Below, piece by piece: positions 43,368-53,059 of a stretch of 64,000 nucleotides of DNA. The notes under the pieces are model-generated. The model made no database searches, was not told the DNA's origin, and saw nothing but the letters and a program-made list of their open reading frames with translations. The stretch's first letter is position 1. Each line of letters begins with the position of its first letter. Source of the stretch: Mailhella massiliensis (GTDB taxonomy: Bacteria > Desulfobacterota > Desulfovibrionia > Desulfovibrionales > Desulfovibrionaceae); assembly GCF_900155525.1 (NCBI RefSeq), contig NZ_LT706952.1, forward strand, positions 816,406 to 880,405, read 5' to 3'. The position numbers and the translations under genes are program-made.

Positions 43368-43771
43368 CATACCCTGCCTCTTCCCTCCATACGAAACCTG
43401 CCGCGAGGTACCCCCCGGCCTGTTCCTCCGCGCCGTCGGTCCGATTCCGCAAAATACCTCTGCGACAGAAGAGGGGGATAAAACGCGAGCCCCTTATCTG
43501 CCGCCTCACAGGGCGTAACACAGCCCACTTCTGCACAACGCGGGCCTGCCTGCCAGAAAGCCGCGCACCTTTACTGAAGGCACGCGGCTCCTCTTTTCAT
43601 CAAAAAACGCTTCTGTTTTTCCTGCGTCCGGGAAGGCGTACCGGCTCTGTATCAGGAAGAAATACGGGGAAATCTTCCTGCCGGGGCAAATCCCGCCCTC
43701 TCGAATCCGGGGGACAATGAGGAAAGGGTCAGCCCCTGCGCCGCTCATCTACACGGAAAAGCAGCTTGCTC
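43368..43771. other. Gap between porin and GNAT genes
   Basis: No gene supported. One hairpin AGCCGCG (43559-43565)/CGCGGCT (43583-43589) is present without a good T-run. Confidence 0.4.
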
Positions 43772-44317
43772 TCACACGGCGGAATGCTCCCATTCCCTTT
43801 TCAGCACGGCATAAACAAGGGTATTTTCATACACGGGAGTACCGTTCTCATCACGCGAGAAGGAAACAAACTCCACAAAGCGCCCTTCCAGACGCATACC
43901 GAGCCGTTCACACAGCCTGCGGGAAGGAAGGTTCCCCTCCTCCACATAGGCGAAAACGCGTCTGGCCCCCCTGCGGGAAAACAGAAAGTCCACATAGACG
44001 CGGGCGGCCTCTCCGGCATAGCCCCGGCCCTGAAAACGCCTGTCGAATATCCAGCCTACCGACCAGGTATCCGGTCCCTCCTGCCGGGAAAACACGTTGC
44101 CGAGCATGCCGCCGCTTTCCTTCCGGCATACGGCCAGCTGCGTCCCTTCCCTCTCGTTTCTTCTCCGGCGGGCCTCAAGAAGAGCCTCCCCGAGGCTTTC
44201 CAGACGTTCATCAAAAAAGCAGCTCACATCAGGCCTTCCGAACAACGCCAGAAGCGCCGGAGCATCCCTGTCTTCAAAAGGCCTGAGTACGAGTCTCTCC
44301 GTTTCCAGCCTCAGCAT
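43772..44317 (-). CDS. GNAT-family N-acetyltransferase (RimJ/RimL-like)
   Basis: A 181-residue acetyltransferase. The start LETERLVLRPFEDRDAPAL is typical of RimJ/RimL-like GNATs; GRGYAGEAARVYVDF is the acetyl-CoA pyrophosphate loop; NLPSRRLCERLGMRLEG is the late motif B. It acetylates an amine, often a protein N-terminus. The ATG is set by a near-perfect AAGGAGGTGAT five bases or less upstream, and a longer frame is rejected. Confidence 0.9.
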   Translation of the reverse strand: MLRLETERLVLRPFEDRDAPALLALFGRPDVSCFFDERLESLGEALLEARRRRNEREGTQLAVCRKESGGMLGNVFSRQEGPDTWSVGWIFDRRFQGRGYAGEAARVYVDFLFSRRGARRVFAYVEEGNLPSRRLCERLGMRLEGRFVEFVSFSRDENGTPVYENTLVYAVLKREWEHSAV

Positions 44318-44556
44318 ATCACCTCCTTCCTGTCTGCCTTCCGCGCACGCCCCTGTCGCGCCGAAACATACGCCCTTCCCCATGCAGCGGAAAGGCGGTC
44401 CGCTCCCGCATGTCGGTACACCGCCCTTCTGCGACACCATACAGAACTGAAGCTGCCCTGCAACAGCATGGCCGTACGCTGCGCTGTCCAGAGCTTCCGG
44501 GGCAGCGGACACATGCCGAAGCGCGGCGCCGTGCAGATGCCGCGCCTCGGCAAGGC

Positions 44557-46782
44557 TCACACTTCGACATAATGGCTGAGCCCGCGGTGCACTTCTCTGG
44601 CGCTTTCGGAAAAAAGCCTGTCGAGCCCCTCCACGCCTGACGTCTTGAACCCGGCCAGCCCTGTGTTCATGCGCTGCATTTCAAGATTGCCGCCGTTGAT
44701 GGCCACCTGCTGGAATATATGTTCGTCCATACTGGTGCGCGGCTTATCAAGCGGAGGAAGACGGCCGCCCCGTTCATACATCTGCAGGGCCAGAGTCTTG
44801 CAGGCCACGTCCATCTGACCGGTACGGTCCTTGCCGCTCTTGCAGTTGAACAGCGGCATCATGCCCATAAGATGCCCCAGCATGGCCAGACGGGCGGGCA
44901 GACGGTAGGGGTCCTCGCCGGTCTTTTTGAAGCCCTCGTTCTCCCACAGGTCTATGATCTGGCTGCGCAGAGCGGCGACCATATTCTTGTTTCTGTCGGA
45001 AACATTGGGCCGGTTAAGATACTGCGCCACCATGCCGCCCTGCCAGTCGGGCTTCGTGCCGAAGAGCCGGGCCATGGCCTGTTCGTTATAGAGCATCGAG
45101 GTACTCCAGCCGCCGAAAAGGCCCTTCCCCGTACTCTGCGCTCCCGCATTCACCCCGAAATTGAAGGTAATCACACTGGGGCGCACCGTTACCGTCTTTG
45201 TTCCGCCTGCGATGGGTACGGTAATCCGGCACAGGCCCCCCTGACAGGCATCCTGCCACGCATTGCACTGTTCCCGGAGGTGGTTTCTTTCCGCCCAGCC
45301 TCCCGAACGACGCCACACGTCGGGAGTGAGCAGACTGGTGGAAAGCAGAGGCAGGTCGATGATATCCCCCGGTTGAGAGGCCTGCGCCCGCTGCAGAAGT
45401 TCGGGAGAACTCTGCAGGGCTGCGGCAAAAATCTCCTGAGCCCGGGTGTTGTTGGCCTGCACTCGATCTGCCGGATTCGTCAGTGTGTACGCGCTGTTGA
45501 CGCCGTGACGGATTCCCCTGAACAGGGTGGTGCCGCCAACGCTTATTTCCGTACTGGCAAGATTCACCGCATGTCTTGCCTGCCCTCTGTCGCCGCAGGA
45601 AACGCCCTGAAGGTTATCCTGCGCCATGTTCTGACCGATGATGCCGATATGCCGGGCGGGCGTGATGGTGGACTGAGCCGTCACGCTGCCGCCAGCCTGG
45701 CCGAAGTACTGCACATCACGCTGAATGACGTTCCACGGCTGGGAGTTGAGCACCTGAACATGCGCCGCCTTGATATCTCTGGCCAGTTTTCCGGCAGACA
45801 GGTTCGGAAGAATATCGTGCAGCTCCCTGCCGAGCGTCTGGGGAAGCTTCCTGAAGGCATCCAGAACACTCTGGGAAACTCTGGCGCTGTCGGGCACATT
45901 CTGCATGGCCGGCGGGCTGACCCGGAAGGCCTGCACTCTGCCGAGCAGGCCGTTGAGGTCGGCAAGCTGCCTGTTCAAAGTCGCCGCCTGTCCCGGAGAA
46001 GCACCGGCAAGCTCCTGATTGAGCCGGGCAATCTCCCGGTTGATGACCATTTCATACGACTCATAAATCTGCTGAAAGGCCGTGCGGACATTCTTGCCGG
46101 AAAAAGGATTCTGCTCTTTCTGTGCAATAAGCATGTCGGCCTTGCCGCGCAATTCTCCGATGAGACCGGTCACGCAGGACTGCAGCCGGGGGACTCCCGG
46201 CGCTCCCGGCGGCAGTCCGCCCTGAAATGCCGACAGCGCTCCCTGGAGCTGAACGAGCTTCTGCTGGACTTCGATCAGAACGGCCGAGCCCTTCGCGACT
46301 TCCTCATCGCTGAAAAAATCTCCCTCCAGCACTCTGACGGCCTGCTGCACGAGGCTCATAAAATCCTCTTCCCCTGCGCCGAAGCGCGCCAGCTCCTGCC
46401 GTATTTCCGGCATGAGCGTTCTGGAGCCTGCAAAGTCCCTCAGCCTGTGTCCCAGGTAGGAAACATTGTACCGGGTGGCCGCATCCAGAAGCTTTGCCAG
46501 TTTCGTACCGGTGAAGCGTGCTCCCCGCAGGCTCTTTTCACCGATGTATCGATTGAAGAGAGTAGTGCCCACAGCCTTGCCGCAGTAGGCGCATACACTG
46601 TCGCGGACACGTTCGGCCGCAGCCCGGCTTTCCTGCTTCTCAGCAAGTCGCCGGGACAACTGCCAGAAACGGGCTCTGGTCGTGGATGTCGTAAGCTGTG
46701 CATTGCTCCGGTCAAGGCGGATAAAGCTTCCCTGAGTCTGGCTCAAGGACCGGAGATGCGCCATGGAATCGATAACCGGCAT
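44557..46782 (-). CDS. SopB/IpgD-family inositol phosphate phosphatase, putative type III effector
   Basis: A 741-residue protein. The catalytic P-loop CKSGKDRTG (C647) is exactly that of Salmonella SopB/SigD and Shigella IpgD. Downstream IFQQVAINGGNLEMQ-MNTG matches the SopB C-terminus closely. The first 400 or so residues are helical and differ from SopB, where secretion and Cdc42-binding regions lie. SopB-type effectors are injected into host cells and dephosphorylate phosphoinositides such as PI(4,5)P2. AGGAGG precedes the ATG. A chaperone-like gene ends 9 bases upstream, the normal effector-chaperone arrangement. It is longer than the Enterobacteria proteins. No secretion apparatus genes are in this window. 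Confidence 0.88.
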   Translation of the reverse strand: MPVIDSMAHLRSLSQTQGSFIRLDRSNAQLTTSTTRARFWQLSRRLAEKQESRAAAERVRDSVCAYCGKAVGTTLFNRYIGEKSLRGARFTGTKLAKLLDAATRYNVSYLGHRLRDFAGSRTLMPEIRQELARFGAGEEDFMSLVQQAVRVLEGDFFSDEEVAKGSAVLIEVQQKLVQLQGALSAFQGGLPPGAPGVPRLQSCVTGLIGELRGKADMLIAQKEQNPFSGKNVRTAFQQIYESYEMVINREIARLNQELAGASPGQAATLNRQLADLNGLLGRVQAFRVSPPAMQNVPDSARVSQSVLDAFRKLPQTLGRELHDILPNLSAGKLARDIKAAHVQVLNSQPWNVIQRDVQYFGQAGGSVTAQSTITPARHIGIIGQNMAQDNLQGVSCGDRGQARHAVNLASTEISVGGTTLFRGIRHGVNSAYTLTNPADRVQANNTRAQEIFAAALQSSPELLQRAQASQPGDIIDLPLLSTSLLTPDVWRRSGGWAERNHLREQCNAWQDACQGGLCRITVPIAGGTKTVTVRPSVITFNFGVNAGAQSTGKGLFGGWSTSMLYNEQAMARLFGTKPDWQGGMVAQYLNRPNVSDRNKNMVAALRSQIIDLWENEGFKKTGEDPYRLPARLAMLGHLMGMMPLFNCKSGKDRTGQMDVACKTLALQMYERGGRLPPLDKPRTSMDEHIFQQVAINGGNLEMQRMNTGLAGFKTSGVEGLDRLFSESAREVHRGLSHYVEV

Positions 46783-46791
46783 ATTCTCCTC

Positions 46792-47247
46792 CTATACCTT
46801 GATGTAAAACGGCTGTTCGCTCTCCATAAGCTCATCGCCGAGGCCTGAGAACCGCTTTTCCCAGAAAGAGACCAAAAGAACAAAGGACTGCAGGAAGGCG
46901 CCGAGTTTTTCCACCGTAGCCTGTTCCGGCAGCCACATCTGCTGAAGAAGAACCGTGTCGCTCTCCGGGGCAAGGGTGATGGTCGCTCCCATGGTATCCT
47001 GCCACATGAGGTTTGCCGTAAGCAGGGCGCGCAGCTCGCGCCGGGAGACTTCCTCATCCCTGGAAAGGGTGCCTATGCTGCCGAAGGCGATGAAGGTTCC
47101 CTGCGCTTCGTCAAAACGGATATGCACCACATGCTCATCCGCGGAAACAAGCATACAGTAATTGTCTTCATCAAGCTGCAGGGGTTCCAGCTCTTCCTGA
47201 AGAGAAAATTCTTTGAGAAGCGTATCGGCGGTTTCGTAGCTTATCAC
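46792..47247 (-). CDS. Type III secretion chaperone-like protein (CesT/SigE/IpgE type)
   Basis: A 151-residue acidic protein with the mixed alpha/beta look of class I type III chaperones (LLKEFSLQEELEPLQLDEDNYCML, a run of strands VHIRFDEAQGTFIAFGSIG, then an amphipathic C-terminal helix). The start is a GTG with AAGGAGGACACC before it; the upstream ATG frame is not supported. Family assignment rests mostly on position directly in front of the SopB-like gene, size and acidity. It should keep the effector secretion-competent in the cytoplasm. Confidence 0.75.
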   Translation of the reverse strand: MISYETADTLLKEFSLQEELEPLQLDEDNYCMLVSADEHVVHIRFDEAQGTFIAFGSIGTLSRDEEVSRRELRALLTANLMWQDTMGATITLAPESDTVLLQQMWLPEQATVEKLGAFLQSFVLLVSFWEKRFSGLGDELMESEQPFYIKV

Positions 47248-47779
47248 GGTGTCCTCCTTGTCCTGCCTGTATATGTGAAAATCAGGGAGCGCTCCGCACG
47301 GATGCCCGCAGGGTACTCTCTGCAAGCCGGTGATTGACAACAATATTGGCATGTGAAGCGTACACCGAAAGACTAGCAAGTTTCATGCCAATGTGACGAT
47401 ACGCTTTCCGTATCGGCTCCACGGACTCGTATGCCCCCGGTCGTAAAGCCTGACCGCATCCGGCAACACGGTCCGCGGCATCCCCCGGAAGACAACTCCT
47501 ATCTTCAGAAAGCCGTGAACGTCATTATGGAAAAAATAGCTTCCCGGAAGAGAAAGAGCAACAGATACCACGGGCCTGCCCCGACGGCAGGAAAAAGAAA
47601 GCGGCCTTTTCCGGTGAAGACATGCCGTTTCTTCCGTCATGAACCTTGCCGCATACGGCCAGGAACATGCAGACGGCGGAGCTCCATGCGCCTTTTTCAC
47701 AAAGCATTAAGATTGTACAACATGCTCATGGTCATACGCTTTCCGGCTCCCGCAGGGCCGGAGATTTTCGTTTAATCTC
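47248..47779 (-). promoter_or_regulatory. Upstream region of the chaperone-effector operon
   Basis: No gene. ATTGGCATG (47345-47353) mirrors CATGCCAAT (47384-47392) with a 30-base spacer, and next to it CGATACG-CTTTC-CGTATCG (47397-47415) forms a hairpin. Both lie 100-170 bases before the chaperone GTG, where a regulator could bind. No clear -35/-10 is visible. Confidence 0.4.
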
Positions 47780-47817
47780 AAAGGCCGTGATTCCCGCCTG
47801 AGGAAATCACGGCCTTT
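47780..47817 (-). terminator. Terminator downstream of the MFS gene
   Basis: AAAGGCCGTGATT (47780-47792) and AATCACGGCCTTT (47805-47817), 13-bp perfect stem, only a short T-run. Confidence 0.65.
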
Positions 47818-47953
47818 CTCTTTTCCGGGCAAGATTCCCGGCTCACAAAAACGGTGTTGTTTCCGTATCCGTATTTCAACGAGCGCCTCGCTCCGAATCA
47901 TGCCCCTTACCACATGTTCTGTCATATTTCCCTGCCGCCCCAGGGGCCTCACA

Positions 47954-49150
47954 TTATTTTCTGTCATGACCTGTGGTTATTCTGGCAGCCATGTTAAAAT
48001 ACAGCATCGGAACAACCGCAAGAAAAGACGCCGCCGCCATGATGACATAGACCACATTGATATTCCATATCGATGCGATAACCCCGAAAAGCAACGGAGT
48101 GAAAATATTTATGATTCCTCTTACAAACGAATTTATGGAAAAAATTTTGTCATAGTCTCCTATATCCTGAAAAGGAACGGTAATGATGGCCTGAATAACT
48201 GGAACGGTTCCTTTTGTTAAAAGACCTATAAAGAAGGCAAAAAACATGATGACGGGTAACGACGTGGAATAGATGATCAAAAACAAAAACAGGGATAACA
48301 CGCTCTCTGCAACGATAAATACGATCTTCGGGCCATACCTGTCCAACAGTCTTCCGCAGGCCATCTTTCCCAGAAAAGAACCGACCGTGAACCCGACGGC
48401 GAAAGTTCCCACTATCCCGGGGTCAAAACCTTTGAAAAGTATGAGCATCGGTAAAAACGTAAATATTTTTTCATTACCGAATGTATTGAGAATACTTGCC
48501 GCCATGGAAAGAATGACGGACCTGTCCTGTAATATGTTGAAGGATGGTATGGATGATCCGGCATGTACAAATCTTTCTTCGACGGCATCTTCTTTTGAAA
48601 ACAAAAATAATAAAACGGCAGAAACAAGTCCGACTATTCCAAAGAAAAAACTGACAAGTTTCCATCCTGAAACATTAAAAAAGGTAAAAGCAGAAAGATA
48701 CCCGGCAATCGCTATGAAAGGTATTCTTCCTATATCCCCTATGGCGGCAAAGTCGCTCAGTATTCTTCCCAGCTTTTTCCTTTCCGTATGTACTGTCAGG
48801 TAGGAAAAGCATATATTATGAAATAAGCTATATCCAAACATGACAATCGTAAAACTTATTCCTGCAAAAAGAAAACCCGGAGAAAACGCAGCAGCCACGA
48901 AACCGGCTCCGCCCACGCCGATCAGCAGGGAAATGGTTTTCAGGGGACTTAAATACCGGGAAAGAAACATGGTTGCCAAGCCCGCAACGGTTCCCAGGGC
49001 AGTCCCACAGGAAACAACCATACCGATTTCCTTTTCCCCCAGGCCATACGCCAGAGCTACGAACGTCAGAAGCACGGGTACGGCATCGAAAAAGCCGTCG
49101 TTCATGATATGATATGCATTCAGGAGTACATACTTCTTTTGGGATAGCAT
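47954..49150 (-). CDS. Major facilitator superfamily transporter
   Basis: A 398-residue protein with about 12 hydrophobic helices. The loop GRLLDRYGPKIVFI fits the conserved MFS loop between helices 8 and 9, and a central charged linker (FSKEDAVEER) splits the two halves. Start chosen at the ATG with GGGTGAT five bases upstream; an ATG eight codons earlier is possible. The gene is markedly more AT-rich than the rest of the window, with many AAA, ATA and TTT codons, which points to recent acquisition. Substrate unknown. Confidence 0.85.
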   Translation of the reverse strand: MLSQKKYVLLNAYHIMNDGFFDAVPVLLTFVALAYGLGEKEIGMVVSCGTALGTVAGLATMFLSRYLSPLKTISLLIGVGGAGFVAAAFSPGFLFAGISFTIVMFGYSLFHNICFSYLTVHTERKKLGRILSDFAAIGDIGRIPFIAIAGYLSAFTFFNVSGWKLVSFFFGIVGLVSAVLLFLFSKEDAVEERFVHAGSSIPSFNILQDRSVILSMAASILNTFGNEKIFTFLPMLILFKGFDPGIVGTFAVGFTVGSFLGKMACGRLLDRYGPKIVFIVAESVLSLFLFLIIYSTSLPVIMFFAFFIGLLTKGTVPVIQAIITVPFQDIGDYDKIFSINSFVRGIINIFTPLLFGVIASIWNINVVYVIMAAASFLAVVPMLYFNMAARITTGHDRK

Positions 49151-49348
49151 AAGATCACCCAAGATTATTTTCATTACTTTCAGACAGAAAGGGCTGAAAA
49201 GCTCAACGCCGGGTCGGAAGGAATCACGACTAAAAAATAAGCTCCGGCAACGTTCTGGCAAGTCCGTTGAGAAAAAGGCCCCTTGTTTTACGTAGTTAAA
49301 GGCTTTGCCTTTTGGGAACTCCCTGCATGGCGGGGAGTTTTCGGCCTT

Positions 49349-49386
49349 AAAAGAAAGCGGACACGGTTTGATACGCCGTGCCCGCC
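49349..49386 (-). terminator. Terminator of the autotransporter gene
   Basis: GCGGACACGG (49357-49366) and CCGTGCCCGC (49376-49385), one mismatch, followed on the minus strand by a T-rich tract. Confidence 0.75.
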
Positions 49387-49413
49387 TTCCGGTCAGAGTT
49401 TATGGATCAGTTC

Positions 49414-52092
49414 TTAGAACTTCCAGCTGATGCCCACGTTGACGCGCTGGTCGGTTTCATGACGGGAAGCCTGAACACCGTAGTTCAGACCGAACGCAAG
49501 ATTGCCCTTTTCCGCCTGAACGCCCACCATACCGGCCCAGCTCGTGGAATCCATGATGCGGGTGTTCATGTCGCTCCAAGCATCGATGCCGGAGAACTTC
49601 ACCCTGGTGTTGGCATTCTTGTCGCCGGCAGCGGGAATGACGGACACATCGGCCTGAGGCTTCACGTTCCAGCCAGCCACCTCGATGTTCTTGGTCACGG
49701 TTACGCCGATGGGGAACTGCACGATGTTCTGCGTATCGGACTTCACGTTGTTGAGCGTGGAACCGTTCACCTTCAAATTATAGCTGTCCGTGTGCAGACC
49801 GGTGTAACGCACGCCCGCATGAGGCAGAATATCCAGCCAGCTTGTCCTGATCTGATATTCGGCGCGCAGATCGGCGGTGAAGGCGCCGGTATCCACATCG
49901 GCATCGGCATGTCTCATGCCGAACGATGCGGGCAGACTCATCGTTACGTCATGACTGCCCATGTGGTAGCCGACCGAAGCCAGAATGTTCAGACTGTCCA
50001 GGTTCCAGCCCGCATACAGATTCACGCCGCCGAAGTTGTATTCGTTCTCGGTGGAAGTGGCGGTACCCCTGGTTTCGGACTTGCCGCCGCCTCCGTTGAG
50101 GGCGGCGCCCATGCGTACGCTGCCGCCCGCAAGTTCACCCACCTGCGTGTCGACGCCGAGGGCGATGCCGCCGTAATTGCCGCGTACGGAAGCGCCGGAA
50201 GCGCCCATGCCGTGCGTATAGGTGTTGCCGTACATGGGAGTGGCCCAGATATCCAGTCCGTCCTGATGAATGCTGTTGCCGGAATCAAAGTTGCCCAGCG
50301 AGAGATGATGCAGAACCGTATCTGATGCGGCGTCGGCCAGGCGCAGGGAGGTGTTCTGCACGCCTGCCGTCACGGACGCGCGGGAAACTTCATTGATGGC
50401 ATCCACGGCCGTGGAAACGTCTCCGTAGCCGGAAATACCGTTGGCCGTTCTCAAGGCTCTCGACAGGAACTGCGTGCCTTGTTCGCCACCGTCGTAGTAT
50501 GCCCCGCCCGTGCCTATCTGATGGGCCAGGTTGGCGCTGTCCATGGCTGCCGCCACCGATCCGTCAAGACCGGGGAGAGCCTGTGCGGCTGCTACTGCCT
50601 CACCGGCCACCGTGCCGTCGTCGCCTCGGCTCAGGGATACCAGCGGGTTGTCGGTGAGCAGGTTGTCTCCCGTCCAGGCGGTTTCGCCAAAGGTGATGCT
50701 GTTGGCATCAAAGCCGTTGCCAAGGATAACATAGGTTTCGCCGGCCTGTGCGCCGGTGATGGCGAGCTTGGCGCCGTCTTCAACCAGGGCATCGGCTGAA
50801 CCACCTGCATAGGAAATCGCGCCCGGAACAGCGGCCTTGGCGACAGTGGTGTAATGCACATAATCATTGGCACCGTTGACGACAAGCAGGGTGTCGGCTT
50901 CCTGAGTGAAGGAGCCTGCCGCAAACATGGCATCAGCAAGTTCCGAGACTTCTCCATTCACGGTCGTGTACGGAGAAGGCTGTACGCTGGTGTACTTGTC
51001 GGCACTTATATAGACGTTGAAGCTGTCGCCGGGAGTCGGGTTGTAGGAGGAGTCTATGCCATCCTGGAGTTCCAAAGGCTGGTCGAGTATCAGAGCAGAA
51101 CGCACACCATCCTGTGTGGGTGTCTCATAACCCGTAAACGTCTTCATCAATCCATAGATATTATCGAGAGTTGCTCCTTCGCCCAGCCCTATGACCGCAT
51201 TGGTACCGACAGCAATATGACCGTCGCCGATCAAAACACCTTCTTTGCTGTCATCGGGGGAAAGCTCTCTAACGGCAGCCAGCGCATATTGAGAATCCCA
51301 ACGGGATTCGGTGATAAGGACACCATCATAAACGATAAGCTTATCCAAATCCAGGATGGTGGCAGCGTTAGGATTCTCACCATGCACCCGGGCTCTTCTG
51401 GCAGGAATATTGAAGCTGACTTCCTTGAGAGTCGCCTGCATACCTCTGGCAACGGCGAAAGTGCCGCCTTGAATAGTCATGACGCCACCGGTCAGCGTGC
51501 TCTTTTCCGTTCCATTGCCTATGAGCCCCATACATGCACCGGTAGTTACGTTGCCAAGTACGTTATGAGAGCCGACAGTATTTTCAAGGTCAAATCTTCT
51601 CTGGGTGACACTGTCGCCGGGAAGGTTGACAGCTCCCCAGATTTTCACAGAACCCTGGTTGTTGTCCAAGGTATTGTCAGCATTTCTGAAGGTCTCTATA
51701 TGATCGGCGGTTAAATTACCGAAAGTGGTAATCTCGCCTGCTTTGATGTAGCCGTCAGCGGTGACATTACCAGCTTTAATATCAAGAGCCGAGTATACAT
51801 CACTACCGCTGCTGTTCTGACCGATAACGCCGAATTTACCGGACTGAGCGTCGACGATAATGTTGCCTTTGACATTAACATCATCGTAGGTTCCATTATT
51901 CTCCGTCATCAGCGGTGTGGTCATGACAAGGTCGGTATCAGAAGAAACAGCTGCTGCACCAGCTGCGCCTGCCCCGCCCATCACCATCATACCCGCCACA
52001 GCCAGCGAGCCGAACACATTGATAAGGTGACATTTTTTCAGAACAGCCCGATACCTGTTAACCAGATTTCCTATAGCTCCCTTTGTCAGCAT
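49414..52092 (-). CDS. Type V autotransporter (adhesin-like)
   Basis: An 892-residue protein. An extended N-terminal signal region (basic NRYRAVLKK, then VFGSLAVAGMMVMGGAGAA) is followed by a passenger of about 550 residues rich in short beta-helical repeats (for example NVTADGYIKAGEITTFGNLTADHIETF). A C-terminal beta barrel of about 300 residues ends NVGISWKF with the terminal Phe. The passenger lacks protease or esterase motifs I can see, so an adhesin or surface role is likely. The ATG follows TTGGAGG. It lies in the accessory stretch near the effector genes. Confidence 0.87.
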   Translation of the reverse strand: MLTKGAIGNLVNRYRAVLKKCHLINVFGSLAVAGMMVMGGAGAAGAAAVSSDTDLVMTTPLMTENNGTYDDVNVKGNIIVDAQSGKFGVIGQNSSGSDVYSALDIKAGNVTADGYIKAGEITTFGNLTADHIETFRNADNTLDNNQGSVKIWGAVNLPGDSVTQRRFDLENTVGSHNVLGNVTTGACMGLIGNGTEKSTLTGGVMTIQGGTFAVARGMQATLKEVSFNIPARRARVHGENPNAATILDLDKLIVYDGVLITESRWDSQYALAAVRELSPDDSKEGVLIGDGHIAVGTNAVIGLGEGATLDNIYGLMKTFTGYETPTQDGVRSALILDQPLELQDGIDSSYNPTPGDSFNVYISADKYTSVQPSPYTTVNGEVSELADAMFAAGSFTQEADTLLVVNGANDYVHYTTVAKAAVPGAISYAGGSADALVEDGAKLAITGAQAGETYVILGNGFDANSITFGETAWTGDNLLTDNPLVSLSRGDDGTVAGEAVAAAQALPGLDGSVAAAMDSANLAHQIGTGGAYYDGGEQGTQFLSRALRTANGISGYGDVSTAVDAINEVSRASVTAGVQNTSLRLADAASDTVLHHLSLGNFDSGNSIHQDGLDIWATPMYGNTYTHGMGASGASVRGNYGGIALGVDTQVGELAGGSVRMGAALNGGGGKSETRGTATSTENEYNFGGVNLYAGWNLDSLNILASVGYHMGSHDVTMSLPASFGMRHADADVDTGAFTADLRAEYQIRTSWLDILPHAGVRYTGLHTDSYNLKVNGSTLNNVKSDTQNIVQFPIGVTVTKNIEVAGWNVKPQADVSVIPAAGDKNANTRVKFSGIDAWSDMNTRIMDSTSWAGMVGVQAEKGNLAFGLNYGVQASRHETDQRVNVGISWKF

Positions 52093-53055
52093 AACGCCCT
52101 CCAAACCTCTTAATGTGTTTGTTTTCACCAGGTAAACCATCATACAGCGCGAGAGCAGCCTTAATATTAATGAAAAAAGTGATTTTTTTCACTCTTCAGG
52201 CTGCAACGTAACCATACCGTATCGGTTATCACAAAACCATCCATCATTCCAGCAGAAATTATTTTCATAAAGCAGTATCTCTCTTCCTCATGTATAAAAC
52301 TATGCGTTTTTACTGAATATTACTGAAGAAAAAAACGAAAACAGGCCGCGCCGCCAGCCATGAGGCTCCCCCTGCTGTAAGAAATGTGCCGGAACAGCCC
52401 CTGTTTTCATCGGGATTTCTGTTCCCTCATGGCTCTGCCCCGGATAAAAATGTTGCCATCCTACATTTCTTTGCGGCATCTGAAGCGTTATTTTCCCTCA
52501 GGCCAGTGTCGAGAGCTCGTCTGGAGTTTCGCCGGAAGAGGACCGGAGATCATCCGAATCGTATGCCTTTCTTATCAGCGGCGGCGAGGACTTACGCCTG
52601 CGTATGCTTTCCCCTTCGTTCCGAGCAAAGAAGGAACGCCCCACTTTTTCTCTTGGAAAAGCTGCTCATGAAGGGCGTCCTCATCCCCGATCTTGCCTGC
52701 ATATGCCTCGATGCTCTCTTCCATGCCCTTCTCGTCATTCAGAACATCCTGGAGAACGCAAGAATCCCGCATCCGAACGACGTTTCCCGCTCCTGCCGTG
52801 CCGATTGCTTCTTCTGCTCTTGAACTCGCGAAGTGCAGGTCCCCGGGCAAACCGGGCTCTGCCCCACGCCGCGTTCTCTGGCAAAGTCCCGGCTCTCAAA
52901 CAGACGGGGAGCAAAAATTGCAGATTCTGGCGGGCATGGACGTCATCGGCGTTGAGCTTCGAGTCCTGCATGACCGACAGGTGAAAAGCCGGTCCGTCCT
53001 TCACGGCGCGGTGTGGCCGATTAAACACCTCATCCGGTAGAGGTGCGTTTAACCA
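52093..53055. other. Gene-poor stretch between the autotransporter and the IS element
   Basis: Nearly 1 kb. Several short frames on both strands (such as a minus-strand frame at 52575-52850) look partly protein-like, but none has a good start and they overlap each other in antisense. Possibly debris of one or more decayed genes. The first 300 bases are AT-rich and likely hold the autotransporter promoter. Confidence 0.4.
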
Positions 53056-53059
53056 GTCA

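Noticed and set aside
47383..47700. 105-codon frame upstream of the effector operon
   Set aside because: No ribosome binding site, odd composition, and it covers the inverted repeats of the control region.
52575..52850. 91-codon minus-strand frame with protein-like stretch
   Set aside because: No convincing start or ribosome binding site, and a competing frame lies opposite; left as possible debris.
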